From positions 20,844,976 through 20,908,975 of the forward strand of contig NC_054543.1 of NCBI RefSeq assembly GCF_017654505.1: a stretch of DNA of 64,000 nucleotides, given 5' to 3'. This document shows, one piece after another, positions 33,481-44,216 of this stretch (positions within the stretch are counted from its first letter, which is position 1; every line of letters begins with the position of its first letter). The notes below the pieces were generated by a model that saw only the letters and a program-made list of their open reading frames with translations, was not told the DNA's origin and did no database searches. The DNA comes from Polyodon spathula. Its lineage: Eukaryota; Chordata; Actinopteri; Acipenseriformes; Polyodontidae. A program made the translations under genes and the position numbers.

Positions 33481-35561
33481 AAATTGGAATATCCTCCTGG
33501 GTCAGACTTGAGGAAAAACAACTCTGCCTCTTTAAAAGCACGCCTCAGCAGATGCTACTTTCACCATTCAGTAAAGAAGCTGATGTAACAATACAAGGGT
33601 GATGTATGGGTCATTGCTGATGCCAAACATCCTTACTCAGATTAATCTTTTAAGTTGCAGTGTTGGCACTGACTAGAGAATGCATGTTTAAATTATTTTA
33701 TGTCAGGTCTAAATGTATATTACATTTACATATCATACGTCTCGTGAAGAGCAGGTAAATAAATACAGTGCATTTGTCATCCATAAGCTCTCAAGGTATT
33801 TAATACACGCAGCAGTCATACAAATTTATTTTTATGTTTTTATTTTTTTTAAACAGAGGATTCAGATCTTCAAGGGGAGAGCTTGTCAAAAAGAATCATT
33901 ACAAAAAAAGTGTACTTTTATGTGGCATTTTTTGTGAGATTTTGCTTTATAATAACTGAATATATTTTATTTAAAGTGCCTGTTACATACAGTATAAACA
34001 CAAATAATGGAAAAACACCATATGTGTTAAGAAAAGTCATAAAATATTATACAGGAAATGAAAACAATAGCATTTAAGCCAATTGGAAACTAGAGTCAGG
34101 TCAAATAGACTCGAAACCTAATAGGAGGGTTAAATACATTTTATTCAAGATTATTCAATTAATTTTGTACCTATTTGTAATATTTTGTGTTTTGTATGCA
34201 TTTCTGTATTAAGTGCTGCATTTATTTGAGCTGGGGTAAGGAAAAAAATGTACATGTTTCATTGTTGAGATCGGCATCTATTACAAATCTCATATGAGTG
34301 CGGCACTTATTCAAGGGCAGCGGTAAATCAAAATATGGTAAACACTTTAACCTGTGGTACACGCAACAGGTAGATGTAGATTACTGTCCAGTGACCAAGA
34401 AGCACAACCAATTTTTATCAATCTACTAGAACATTTACCTTCCAAACCAAGTCTGTGCACAGGGTAACATATCGATCTCTATATTCTATCTAGCTATCTA
34501 CAGATAGATATATAGACACACACGCACATGTTTCTCAAACGATTCATCAAATTACGTTTGTGGGGACTTAAGGTTGGAAACCATATCAGTGTTGCACAAG
34601 CTTCAGTGCACAATGCTTCCTCTGGGCTTCCATGCACACCGCAAAACAATAACCTTTCCCATCTCACTTCCTCTATGCAATGAATCCAGAAGCATTTTTT
34701 TACTGGAATAGTTAGGAAAATGGCAAATGACCTAAGCAGAAACACAAATAAAATTACACAGAACACACATACAGTAACAGGATAATAAACAGGTACACTA
34801 ATACATGTAGCTGATCTAAAATATCCCTTTAATAAGCATGCAGTATTAACAGAGGTTTATGAGGTCAGTTGGAGGCAGTTCAGTTTGCACAGTGTAGCCA
34901 AGAGTCAGCGTCCAAAGGTTAATGAAAAAGATACAACAGTGACTGTGTCAGACTTTCAGTGTCATCTCCTCTATGTCTGAATGTGGCAGACAGACCAACA
35001 CCTGGCCTTTACTTTAAATCCTGTGAAAGTAGATTCTAAACGTATCTCTCCCAGGATGACAGCTGAGCTGCACAGCACCCCTCCCGGCTCCTCCGCAGGT
35101 TTTACCCCTGCTGGGCAGAAGCAGCTGTTACCATTTCTACAACCTTTACAAACAGTAGCGTGACACTGCTGTCAAGTCAGCCTTTCACTGCAGCCGATCT
35201 TGCCATCATTTTTCCAAACATTCACGATTGACATTCCACAGTTACAGAACACGATCACTGGTTTGACATTATATTGTTTTCTAGAACCTGCAACATTGGA
35301 ATTGACTGCACCACTGTCTCACTTACTGCCATAAGGATACTTAGTCAGTATATCCCATGATGAACCCAATGTCTTAAAGGCTTTACTTTTTAAATCTCCA
35401 ACCTCCACTGAAAAAAAAACAAAAAACTGATGCAACCTTTACTTTCAAAGAGCCGGTCTATGAGAATTGACACAGACCTACTACTTCAGGATCGCTGTCT
35501 ATATAATTTCAAAATAGCAATAAATCATCATAATACATTTTATAAGTGCAGTAACACACTC
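33481..35561. other. Non-coding DNA, no gene seen
   Basis: Includes a short GATA/TATC repeat near 34480-34515. The plus-strand frame 34981-35163 lacks recognisable features. Confidence 0.4.
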
Positions 35562-35648
35562 CAGGGTGTTCAAATATGGTCCAGTGTAACTTGGCTTCTA
35601 AACAACACCCCTAGACGTAGAGAATTTGGACCATATTTGAACACCCTG
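35562..35648. mobile_element. 87-bp hairpin MITE with perfect 22-bp arms
   Basis: The 22 bp at 35562-35583 (starting CAGGGTGTTCAAATATGG) are perfectly complementary to 35627-35648, enclosing a 43-bp spacer. The CAGGGTG/CACCCTG ends resemble those of the 79-bp element at 22384-22462. No clear target duplication is seen, and no coding capacity. Confidence 0.7.
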
Positions 35649-36017
35649 TTTAGTGTTATTGCTTTCACAAAGAATTCTGCAACCATTTATTTCAGCTTGA
35701 GAATTAAACATGTTTAATGCTTCATCTTCAACACATCTGAAAACCCCATTAGGAGAATAAAGTATTGGTATATTGTCTGTTCCTTGATACTACTGTGAGC
35801 AGAGTTATGTGCAGGTTGCTTTTGAGGCCTACTCTAGAGAGAATTGTATTAAGCTGTTGGTGTAAACGGCTATCATGACCAGTTACAAATCGCACTACAA
35901 TTGCATGTTTTTATTTTTGTGATTTTAGAGTTTACACGCCATTTGATCTGTGGCTTCATAGACAGCCGACTGCCAATATACTTTAAGTAATAAATAGATA
36001 TTTGTTAAACAAATGAC
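35649..36017. other. Non-coding DNA, no gene seen
   Basis: No features recognised. Confidence 0.4.
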
Positions 36018-36632
36018 TGTGGCAATGTTGCCCCGCCCCTGTGTGTATTTCAGTGTTATATGTTGCGTGTTATGTGTTAATGTTGGTGTATAGTCATTGG
36101 TACATGGGATATAAATGGGTCTGTGTAACACGAGTGGTTTAAAATGTATATTTGTATTTAGGCACGAGGATTACACAGCACTTCACGTGCAGGTAAAATG
36201 TAATAATATGTGAGCATGGGGAATTGCACTTTTATGAATTCACGTCAGTTGTACAGAGACTCCAATTGAATGACTGATTAGCAATCGAGTCTCGGTACAG
36301 CTGCATAAAAGCAGCATGTTTTCACTCACTAGGGGTTGTGTGTTCGGTGAGTGGAGAATGGGTGTGGAGAGGAGAAAGTAATAACGTAAAGTAAACCATA
36401 ATTTCAGCTCACCGTGTTTGTCTGTGTAGTCCATTCTGTTTGTCAGTTTGCTTTGGCTAAAGTGCCATGTCCTGTGTTTTGTTTGTCTTTCAACCTTTTA
36501 TTTTCTGTTTCTTCATTCATTAAATGCTGAGCGCAACCAATCGCCAGCTTCACCCAACTCCACCTCTCTGTTGTTTATTTGTTGGTTCCTGATTCTGGAT
36601 TCACGTCACCCACTATAGCCGTCTTTGTGACA
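36018..36632 (+). mobile_element. Solo LTR, family A
   Basis: A 615-bp LTR begins TGTGGCAATGTTGCC and ends GTCTTTGTGACA. It is flanked by ATGAC on both sides (36013-36017 and 36633-36637), a perfect 5-bp target duplication. It carries the GTCTCGGTACAGCTGCATAA promoter-like stretch (about 36290-36310) and a TTCATTAAATGC region near a possible polyadenylation site. It corresponds over its full length to the minus-strand LTR at 14199-14814 and has no internal region. Confidence 0.93.
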
Positions 36633-36637
36633 ATGAC

Positions 36638-37703
36638 ACAATACTATTTTGTGTTTTACTGTTTTCTAGTAAATTGCACACATTCCTAAAGCACATAGAT
36701 CAGTTTAGTTATTTTTAGAAACCTGTTGAAAACATGGAACATGAACTGGTGTAAAAAAATACAGCATGTTGAGTAATTTGTGTTGTTCATGGCACTGGCT
36801 TGCTTGTTTGCAACTATGACCTTCTTTGCAATTAAATACAGTAAAATCAGATGAAGGTTGAAGCAAGTAATATATTAGTTTGCAATAAGGTCTGACAGAG
36901 CTTCCGTATACGTTGAATATACAGATGCCTCGGAGCGCTGTGAGGTACGAGAGATAGTGCCGCCTTGCATTTATAAGTCAAACAGTGGATTTGAAGAAAA
37001 AAAAAAACAAAGCATAAATCATGTTTAGGGCAAAAATGTTTTAGATTTATTTATTATTATTTTTTTTTTTAATTAAATATCCTTATGCCTATAAAGTACT
37101 CCCACGTATAACTTTGAACTACACACTAAGTTAAGCTGAGTAATCTAATTAATTTAAAACATGTAAAAGAAAGCACATCTTAATTTTTGACATTGTGCAC
37201 ATTGCCATTGAAAAGATACACCAGGGGGCGGAGTTGAGACGGCACTTTTTTTTGGTTTGTTTTGTTTTTTTTCTGTCACTGACAGTGCAGACACACACTG
37301 TTTGAGCAGAACAGACGGGAGGAATAAAAATAAATACAATGACTTCCTGGATTTCAGTAACTTTTCAAGGTATGTGTCTGAGAGGTATGGATATTGTGCA
37401 GAAGTGTCTTTTTGTGCTTTTCCGTAGCGTTTACAAACTGTTAAAAATACATTATTTTAAGTGATAAAGTCGGGGAGACTGGGTATAAAAGATATTATTT
37501 GTATTTATTTATTTATTTATTTATTTATGCAATCTTCCTGTTCATTTAATTGCTCTTCATCCAAATCGGCATGTCTACTGCTTTGAGATTTTTTGCAGGT
37601 AATTGGTCACTCGGTTTCATTGTTACAGCTGTACATCTGTAACTGTAATAGTAAGATGGCCACCGTCTGATACTTTAAAGGCAGCGCAGTGATTTAGAAT
37701 ACG
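36638..37703. other. Non-coding DNA with TTTA repeat
   Basis: A (TTTA)n tract lies at about 37501-37528. No gene recognised. Confidence 0.45.
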
Positions 37704-37761
37704 TGACAAAGCTCCAACTGTCCGTATCCATCCAATATACGGACAGCTGGAACTTTGCTCG
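37704..37761. repeat. Imperfect 25-bp hairpin
   Basis: The left arm TGACAAAGCTCCAACTGTCC (continuing GTAT) pairs with the right arm ATACGGACAGCTGGAACTTT (continuing GCTCG) at about 20 of 25 positions, around an 8-bp loop. It could be a piece of a MITE. It lies beyond the family A internal region. Confidence 0.55.
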
Positions 37762-37994
37762 ACCAATCACATTGCACTGCTTCACGAACCCTGGGGCCGG
37801 TTGTACTAACGAGATCACTGGAGCTGGACCATGAAAAGGCATTGTACTAAGTGGATCAGGATCACGCTCCACTGATCCGAAATCCTGATCCGATCTTGGA
37901 GCTGTGCAGCCATAACTATGGAAACTGACCAATGAGAAGTGACTATGGGTGGCGCAGAGATAGAACATTCTGAATGCCAGAAAATTAAGTGCAT

Positions 37995-39188
37995 TTAATT
38001 TAAACAACATAAACCAGAAGCAACTACTGTACCTCCTGACCTCCCCCCTTCTTCGGTGCCAGCAGCTCTCCTTGGTGGGGCTTCGAAGAAGCTGCAGTGG
38101 GAGCAGGTCTCCTGACCTCCTCCACGATCTCCGGCAGCGAAACTGCTGCAGTGGGAGCAGGTCGAGTGACCTCCCCCACGATCTCCGGCAGCGAAACTGC
38201 TGCTGGGGTTGGTGGTCTCCAGACCTCCTCCCCCTTCTTCGTAGCCGGCAGTTCCCCTTTGTGGGGTTCCGGCCACAGTACCTCCTGTTGCGATGCGGAG
38301 CAACAGGCAGCCCCAGGCGATGTGGTGCGAAGGGCAACCCCAGGCAATGCGGTGCGAAGGGCAACCCCAGGCGATGCAGTGCGACGGGCAACCCCAGGCG
38401 ATGCCAGGCAGGCATCCTTGGGCGAAGCGTGGCAGGCATCCTTGGGCGAAGCGAGGCAGGCATCCTTGGGCGAAGCGAGGCAGGCATCCTTGGGCGAAGC
38501 GAGGCAGGCATCCTTGGGCGAAGCGAGGCAGACATCCTTGGGCGAAGCGAGGCAGGCATCGCGAAGCGAGGCAGGGAGTCAGGACAAGCTGATGTGCTGG
38601 CCCTCTTCGTAGCCGCTGCGGTCGGGCCATTTTTCCCCGTGCTCCCCTCAGCAGACTATATAGTAACTGCTGAGGAATACCAGCATCAAGTCCTGGTACT
38701 CTTTCTTGTACAGGGAGAGGCAGCTCCTGCTCCTCTCCCCCTGATGGTGATGGAGGCAGAGGCAGCGCCTGCTCCTCTCCTCGTAAGGGTGGGGGAAGTG
38801 ATACCAGCAGGCATTCACCCTCTGCTGGTGGGGGAAGTGATACCAGCAGGCATTCACCCTCGGCTGGTTGGGGAAGTGATACCAGGAGGCATTCACCCTC
38901 TGCTGGTGGACGGGGACCCAGCAGGCATTCACCCTCTGCTGGTGGACGGGGACCCAGCAGGCATTCACCCTCTGCTGGTGGATGGGGACCCAGCAGGCAT
39001 TCACCCTCTGCTGGTGGATGGGGACCCAGCAGGCATTCACCCTCTGCTGGTGGATGGGGACTCAGCAGGCATTCACCTTCTGCTGGTGGAGGAGGCAGAG
39101 GCAGCTCCTGCTGCTGTGCACCTGCCGGTGGAGGTGGCAGAGGCAGCTCCTGCTGCTCTGCGCCTGCCGGTGGAGGTGGCGGAGGCAT
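37995..39188 (-). CDS. Repeat-rich coding extension of LTR element A
   Basis: An open frame of 397 codons. Its N-terminus is proline-rich (MPPPPPPAGAEQQELPLPPP). It continues with about eight AEGECLLGPHPP-type 12-13-mers (DNA units 36 and 39 bp), a short unique segment, seven CLPRFAQG octapeptides (24-bp units) and four 9-mers ending in GCPSH (27-bp units). Low-complexity architecture, no enzyme motif. It is separated from the zinc knuckle by a frame change. All repeat units are multiples of three, which suggests that the frame was maintained while the repeats expanded. A competing frame on the plus strand (38072-39415) is also open because of the repeats, so the coding strand is inferred from the element's orientation. 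Confidence 0.45.
   Translation of the reverse strand: MPPPPPPAGAEQQELPLPPPPAGAQQQELPLPPPPAEGECLLSPHPPAEGECLLGPHPPAEGECLLGPHPPAEGECLLGPRPPAEGECLLGPRPPAEGECLLVSLPQPAEGECLLVSLPPPAEGECLLVSLPPPLRGEEQALPLPPSPSGGEEQELPLPVQERVPGLDAGIPQQLLYSLLRGARGKMARPQRLRRGPAHQLVLTPCLASRCLPRFAQGCLPRFAQGCLPRFAQGCLPRFAQGCLPRFAQGCLPRFAQGCLPGIAWGCPSHCIAWGCPSHRIAWGCPSHHIAWGCLLLRIATGGTVAGTPQRGTAGYEEGGGGLETTNPSSSFAAGDRGGGHSTCSHCSSFAAGDRGGGQETCSHCSFFEAPPRRAAGTEEGGRSGGTVVASGLCCLN
38290..39095. repeat. Three consecutive in-frame minisatellites (27, 24, 36/39 bp units)
   Basis: Units of 27 bp (GCAACCCCAGGCGATGCGGT plus GCGAAGG, 4 copies, about 38308-38402), 24 bp (GCATCCTTGGGCGAAGCGAG plus GCAG, 6-7 copies, about 38408-38560) and 36-39 bp (GACCCAGCAGGCATTCACCC core, about 8 copies, about 38800-39095). 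Confidence 0.9.
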
Positions 39189-39318
39189 ATAGTCTCCTGG
39201 TGGTGGAGGTGGTGTGTAATCTCTTGGCGACGGAGGTGAGAGCAGCGCGTGGTCTACCCTTGTTACAGGGGATATGTGCGGCTCTCCCTCACTTGCAGGG
39301 GAGTGGTGCGGCTCTCCC

Positions 39319-39561
39319 TCACGGTGGACACTCTGTGGTCCTCTTCCCCTTTCCCCTTCTCTGCCTCCTCCTCACCTTCCTCTCCTGTGCAAGTTCCTCC
39401 TCTCCCTCTTGGTAGGGGCAGCGGAAGGGACAGTTGGCAAACAGATGGTCCTGGTCGCAGAGGAGGCACCCCGGCAAGGGCTTGTTACATCGCTGGAGAT
39501 GTCTGGCCCTTAGGCGGCACTCCTCCCTGTCCCTCACCTCTTTATCCTCCTTCCATCCCAT
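39319..39561 (-). CDS. Zinc-knuckle (Gag-like) protein start of LTR element A
   Basis: The minus-strand frame starts MGWKEDKEVRDREECRLRAR and carries CLLCDQDHLFANC, a C-x2-C-x3-H-x4-C knuckle one residue shorter than the usual CCHC spacing. A basic stretch follows (RKVRRRQRRGKGKR) that suits nucleic-acid binding. The same short knuckle (CPLCEGKHYFASC) occurs in element B at 54.7 kb. In LTR elements such knuckles package RNA as part of Gag. The frame closes at about 39319, and the longer repeat frame starts in another phase at 39188, so a frameshift separates the two parts. Confidence 0.55.
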   Translation of the reverse strand: MGWKEDKEVRDREECRLRARHLQRCNKPLPGCLLCDQDHLFANCPFRCPYQEGEEELAQERKVRRRQRRGKGKRTTECPP

Positions 39562-39679
39562 TTTTTTGTTGTTGTTTTTGTGTGTTTTATTTTTGTATTA
39601 TTTTTTTTTTTTTACACACACAACACCTCTCCTGGTCTGAAGCTTGGGGGCGCTGTTAAATCCCACGCAGGACACCACG

Positions 39680-40180
39680 TGTCACGGAGACGGCCGAAGT
39701 GGGCGGCGTCAGAACCAGGAAGGAATGAAATACACAGACAGATGATGTGAAATAATGATGGCGCTTTCTTGCGCCGGTTTATTGTAAATAAAAGGTTTAA
39801 ACACAAAACAGAAACACGGCACTCTACGCCAAAATAAGAGAGACAAACAAAAATGGACTATACTTAACAAAACGGTGCACGGACAGACACACTGACAAAC
39901 ACGGTGAGTTTCTAAATAAGCAAGTATCGTGCTGGTTCCACCAGCACGCAATAGCAATTGTTGTAAATAGTTTATCATCCTCTCTCTCCCGTTCCCCACT
40001 CACCGAACCCCGAGTGGGTGAAAACATGCTGTTTTTATGCAGCTGTACCAAGACTCGACTGCTAATCAATCATTCAATTGGAGTCTCGGTACAACTGCAC
40101 ATGAATTAATAAAGTGCAATTCCCCGTGCTCACATATTATTACTTTTTACTTGCACGTGAAGTGCTGTGCAATCTTCGTC
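39680..40180 (-). mobile_element. LTR family A, 5' LTR, truncated
   Basis: Starts TGTCACGGAGACGG on the plus strand next to the primer-binding site and follows family A to about 40179 (GTGCTGTGCAATCTTCGT). There it breaks into a tandem duplication of about 34 bp (units containing CACAGGTACATATTGTATTT). The first 110 or so bases of the LTR (LTR orientation) are missing. Confidence 0.82.
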
Positions 40181-40249
40181 ACAGGTACATATTGTATTTG
40201 TGTGCACTTCGTCACAGGTACATATTGTATTTGTGTGCTTCTGGGCCGC

Positions 40250-40393
40250 ATTCATTTAGCCTACACTGTAAGGTTCAAGCTCAGTGGTTTTAAAAGTCTC
40301 ATCAGAAACCCCTGCGAGGAAACAGCTAGCATTTTCTCATGGTTCATATAACTGCATACAAATAGATTTGTTGATAAATTAACCTATTTATTT
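40250..40393. other. Non-coding DNA, no gene seen
   Basis: No features recognised. A minus-strand AATAAA lies near 40387. Confidence 0.35.
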
Positions 40394-40512
40394 TTAAATT
40401 AAGACATGATACACATCCAGCTCAAGTGGATCTAGAAGGTTCCTCAACAGGTCCCAATTATTCTTTGCTGTAAAGTCCTTCAAACTTGCTCTGAAATGCC
40501 AACATTTTGTGT
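40394..40512 (-). CDS. Weak candidate terminal exon
   Basis: After a good acceptor (TGTTTTTGTTTCCTAG) the minus strand stays open for 38 codons: TKCWHFRASLKDFTAKNNWD, then LLRNLLDPLELDVYHVLI and a TAA at 40394. AATAAA follows within about 10 bp on the same strand. Another frame (HKMLAFQSKFEGLYSKE then stop) is equally possible. I do not recognise the product, and an unrecognised repeat cannot be excluded. Confidence 0.28.
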
Positions 40513-42129
40513 CTAGGAAACAAAAACATGGAAAAAAAATAGGTAAAAAGTAATCAATGCAGGATTCTTTTTTTTTTTTTTTTTTTTTTTTTTACCACTT
40601 TCATACACTTTCTCATGCAGCGACAGCTTTTCTCCATCCCACACTGCTTACGTACCATCAACCACAAATGGAGGAAAACACTACAGAGAAATGAACCACA
40701 CAGAATACTGAATACTTAAATGGGCAAACAATGTCCACCCACAGTCCTATATTTTTTTTTTTTTTTTTACATATTATACATTAAAATACCGCTGCACTTA
40801 CAGTATGAGATGGCTTCCTCATATACCTCACTTGCTGTAAGACAACAGTAAACAACAACACCCATTCAGCTTCTAAATATGAACACAATGTATTACTTTT
40901 TTGCACAACTTTTAACCATGCTTAAACATGTTTCTCAATAGTGCTGTGCTCAATACTTGAATCATTTTCACTTCCCTTCCCACTTAATCCATAGTGGCCG
41001 ATTGGGAAAAAGTTGGGTGATGGAACGGAATAAAAAACTCTGATGTCCATCTACATCTTTGACTTTAACTAGACCCCAGCTCACCCCTCACCCTTTGGTC
41101 CAAGAGAGTGGAAACCTTGGATTTGTTCATTTCACATGCACCCCCGTGGTTTAATACAAACTGTCTGTTCGTCCGAAACACTATCATGAAATACATGTTA
41201 AAAGCAGCTGCTCATATTTCTGTGATCAGTATGTACAACACTTACAACAGTCTATACTGGTATTTTCTATTAAAAAGTTGTACTTGAATAGAAATGTATA
41301 GAAACAAGATGTAGAAAAGTCATTTTAGTAGGTTATAGATTATGATCAGTACACTGAACAAATCACTCATTCTAAGCACATCCGCTCCCATCTGCTAATG
41401 CTATAAAACATATGAAAGCATTTACAAACTGCAATGACTTGGAAAAAAACCTGAGAAGTTTATCATTTACCAGTTTCCACTGCTTGACATTACAACAAGC
41501 TATAAAACAATGGATGAGAGCGCTTTGTGTGGGTGTGGGTGTGGACAAAAACAAGGAAGTTATAAACATGGAAGGAAAAGCATACACAATAATGAAAGTG
41601 ATTTAGTCACAGGGATTTGTTGCTCAACAGCTGATTAAAAAGGTCCACTTATAAAAGTTTACCGCAGTATTTTTGCAGTTTCATTTATCTTCTAACATGG
41701 TATTTGGGAAAGGGTTACAGACAAGTACACTGAAAGGACAGAAAACATTTTTGGCGATTCAAATTCAGACCCAAATTTTTTATTTATATCCGATGCAGAA
41801 CTATTAACCTGGATTAACGTCAGCAAAAAACTAAAGCTACAATGCAGGCCTGCAGCCAGCCCCCCAAAAAACGCAAAGTTCTCGTGTAGTATACTAGTTT
41901 ATTATAGCCTGTTACTAGAATACATATTACTATGGATAAGGCCCTTGTACATTGAATTCAAAAATACAGATGTGCTACTGCAATACTATGTTTTGCTTCT
42001 GTTTGAGCTGAATTAATCACCGTGTATAGATAATAAGATCTTGTGTATCAGGCTTAAAAGTATAACTTGAATAAAATTGCTAATTTTATTTTTTTTAATA
42101 GAAAGCTCACCCTGGTAGAAATCTTGACA
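40513..42129. other. Non-coding DNA with poly-T tracts
   Basis: T tracts lie at about 40567-40594 and 40749-40768. Frames at 41372-41606 on both strands show no domain. Confidence 0.4.
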
Positions 42130-42300
42130 AGATCCTACACCATCCTGTAGGATCCCCATAGGATCCTGTTCAGAAAAAGGATCCTGCTCAAAATCCAGTT
42201 CAGGAACAGAATCCTAGTGAAAATCCTGTTCCGAAATGGGATCCTGCTCTAAATCCTGTTCAGGAACGGGATCCTGGACACAATCCTGTCCACAATCCAT
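42130..42300. repeat. Degenerate GATCCTGTTC tandem repeat
   Basis: About ten imperfect copies of a 13-17 bp unit (AGGATCCTGTTCAGGAA and variants). A 58-codon plus-strand frame starting at about 42238 (MGSCSKSCSGTGSWTQS...) leaves the repeat into KDLDQEFEYVRKYQESTRNR and ends FVRFVNKINNTK. The second half looks protein-like, but nothing else supports a gene. Confidence 0.7.
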
Positions 42301-44216
42301 TGTCATTAAAGCTAAAGATCTTGATCAGGAATTTGAGTATGTTAGGAAATATCAGGAGTCAACTAGAAATAGATTTGTCAGGTTTGTGAACAAAATAAAC
42401 AATACAAAATAAAAAAAATTTAAAAAAAGTTGAGGATCAAGGTAAAGGAATTAAAAACTAAAAGTCACATGACATTTTTATTTATATGCTTAGCCCTTAT
42501 CCAGAGCCAATGTATCCATTGAAATGTACTACTGCATTTTTTGCAAAACAGCATTTAGACCCTCCCACAACAGTTAAGGTTTCTTTGAGCTTTAGCTTGG
42601 CCCATAGTAATGTAAAACATGACCTTCATAAAGTTTTAAACTAAAGACCATCATCTCTAGCTTGGGAATACATACAGTATAAGAAATACAACAAGTGAAG
42701 CAGATATACTGTATACAAACAACAGTATATACAGTGCCCTCTGGAATTATACCCTTTATAGACTATAATGTGTTTTTTTTTTTTTTTTTTTTGTCAAAAT
42801 AAATGCAAGTGTATTTGTTTTGCATAAATTAATGGAAAGATTACTATTTTCAGACATTCGGTATTGGACAATATATTGATTCTTCAAAGGAACTATTTTT
42901 AGTCATGCTGATAGGTTTTTAATACTGATGAAACATAACCATCAACACCACCATCATCACTAGGTACCAAGACAATTCTGCTCTGTATCTGTGAACATTT
43001 TATAAACCTGTAATCCCTGGTTTTCTTCACAGCAGTGAACTGATATCCAAGAAAAATAACTGCAAAACCATTATTCCCATCTTTAATAAAATACTCCACC
43101 CGACTGACCTTGTGCGATGGCCAGTCTCTTCACAATTTGCTCAGACATACTACAAGTACCATGGAACAAGCTCTTAAGATGTGCCAGCATAGACTCAAAA
43201 ACAAAGCCAAAATGAAGAATTAAGGGTCCATGTACTAGCATTTGCTCAGATAAATATCCAGAACAATCCCATTGTCGACATGAAAAGGACAATTAAAGGC
43301 AGCTTCCAAGGAGTGCAACAATGACTTGACATGTTTTCCACCTGGATGGTAGGTGGAAACCGGAAGGTGACCATGTTAGGAGGAGCGTGTAGTTGCAAGT
43401 ACCCGGAACGACTCTATTGCAATCAGCTGCGGGACAGCTCTCTATTGGAGAAACCATGGCAACGGGTTGATTGCAGGGAGCAGGTTGTGGGTACAAAGGG
43501 GAAGCAGCTACGTCAGTATGCTGCCTTGCCCTGAGAAATGTATCTACCAGATGGAGCAGGTTTTGTTTGTTTTGTTACGTGTTATCTTGTGTGTTTCATG
43601 TCTTTATAGAGGAGGAGTAAGGAACCGGGGACTGCAGCCACGGAGCCAGCCCACTTTACCAGAGCACCACCTTCACCTCACGACACCAGCCCCAGCACAA
43701 CCTCCCCATATACCATTGCTGGTAGAGGGGTGGTTCTCTTTTGTTACATTATTAAAAATATGGACGTTTTGGGAGAAATAACTGTTTGGACAATCATTCT
43801 ATTCATCATACCACTCGCACCTGTCACAAGGATCCTGTTCAAGATTTCAACCAGGGTCAGTTGCAAACCTCAATTTACTGTAACAAAATTGGATAAGCAA
43901 TACAATCCAGAAGGAACGAAAATACAAAAATGTCTTCACTTTAAGTACACTGATGATACGAGTTATTAAAAATAAATAAATAAATCAATAAAGTTCAAAC
44001 CAAAACGTGAAATGAGTTTGGTGGGCTCAAATTATACCCACAATGGATATTAACAAATCCACCATTAAAGTCAAGCCAGTGGAAAGTACTGTAATAAGCA
44101 GCTTAAGTAATATGTTGTATTTTGCTGGCACAAGGTACAAAGTATTTCCACTGCTGAATCAGGAGGTTATTTGGCAAAGCAATCAATTGGGTTAAACTGC
44201 TTAAAGAGGAAGGAGC
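42301..44216. other. Non-coding DNA, possible unassigned repeats
   Basis: A Tc1-like end (CAGTGCCCTCTGGAATTATA) lies near 42734 without a transposase behind it. The stretch at 43330-43810 has a G/C-rich, LTR-like composition ending CACCTGTCAC, but I found no partner copy. No gene is called. Confidence 0.35.

Larger units (their letters stand above)
38030..39679 (-). mobile_element. Family A LTR element, internal region
   Basis: Lies immediately downstream (minus orientation) of the LTR at 39680-40180. Next to the LTR, after a 2-bp spacer, comes a primer-binding-site candidate whose plus-strand text is TCCCACGCAGGACACCA (39661-39677), so the minus strand reads TGGTGTCCTGCGTGGGA. The region codes only for a zinc-knuckle protein and repeat-rich extensions; no protease, reverse transcriptase or integrase is seen. 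A purine-rich stretch (AAGAAGGGGGGAGG on the minus strand, about 38042-38055) may be the polypurine tract, but no 3' LTR follows, so the element is truncated there. Confidence 0.8.

Noticed and set aside
37790..37960. Possible Harbinger/ISL2EU-type MITE (GGGGCCGGTTGTACTAAC start, GATCC-rich palindromic body)
   Set aside because: Only one end-like sequence was seen and no target duplication; the GATCC dyads alone are not enough.
38072..39415. 447-codon plus-strand frame
   Set aside because: It is antisense to the family A element and consists almost wholly of the tandem repeats; the primer-binding site and LTR orientation put the gene on the minus strand.
42734..42900. Tc1 element beginning CAGTGCCCTCTGG
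   Set aside because: Only a short terminal resemblance; no transposase or matching opposite end could be found, so it is mentioned only in the regional note.
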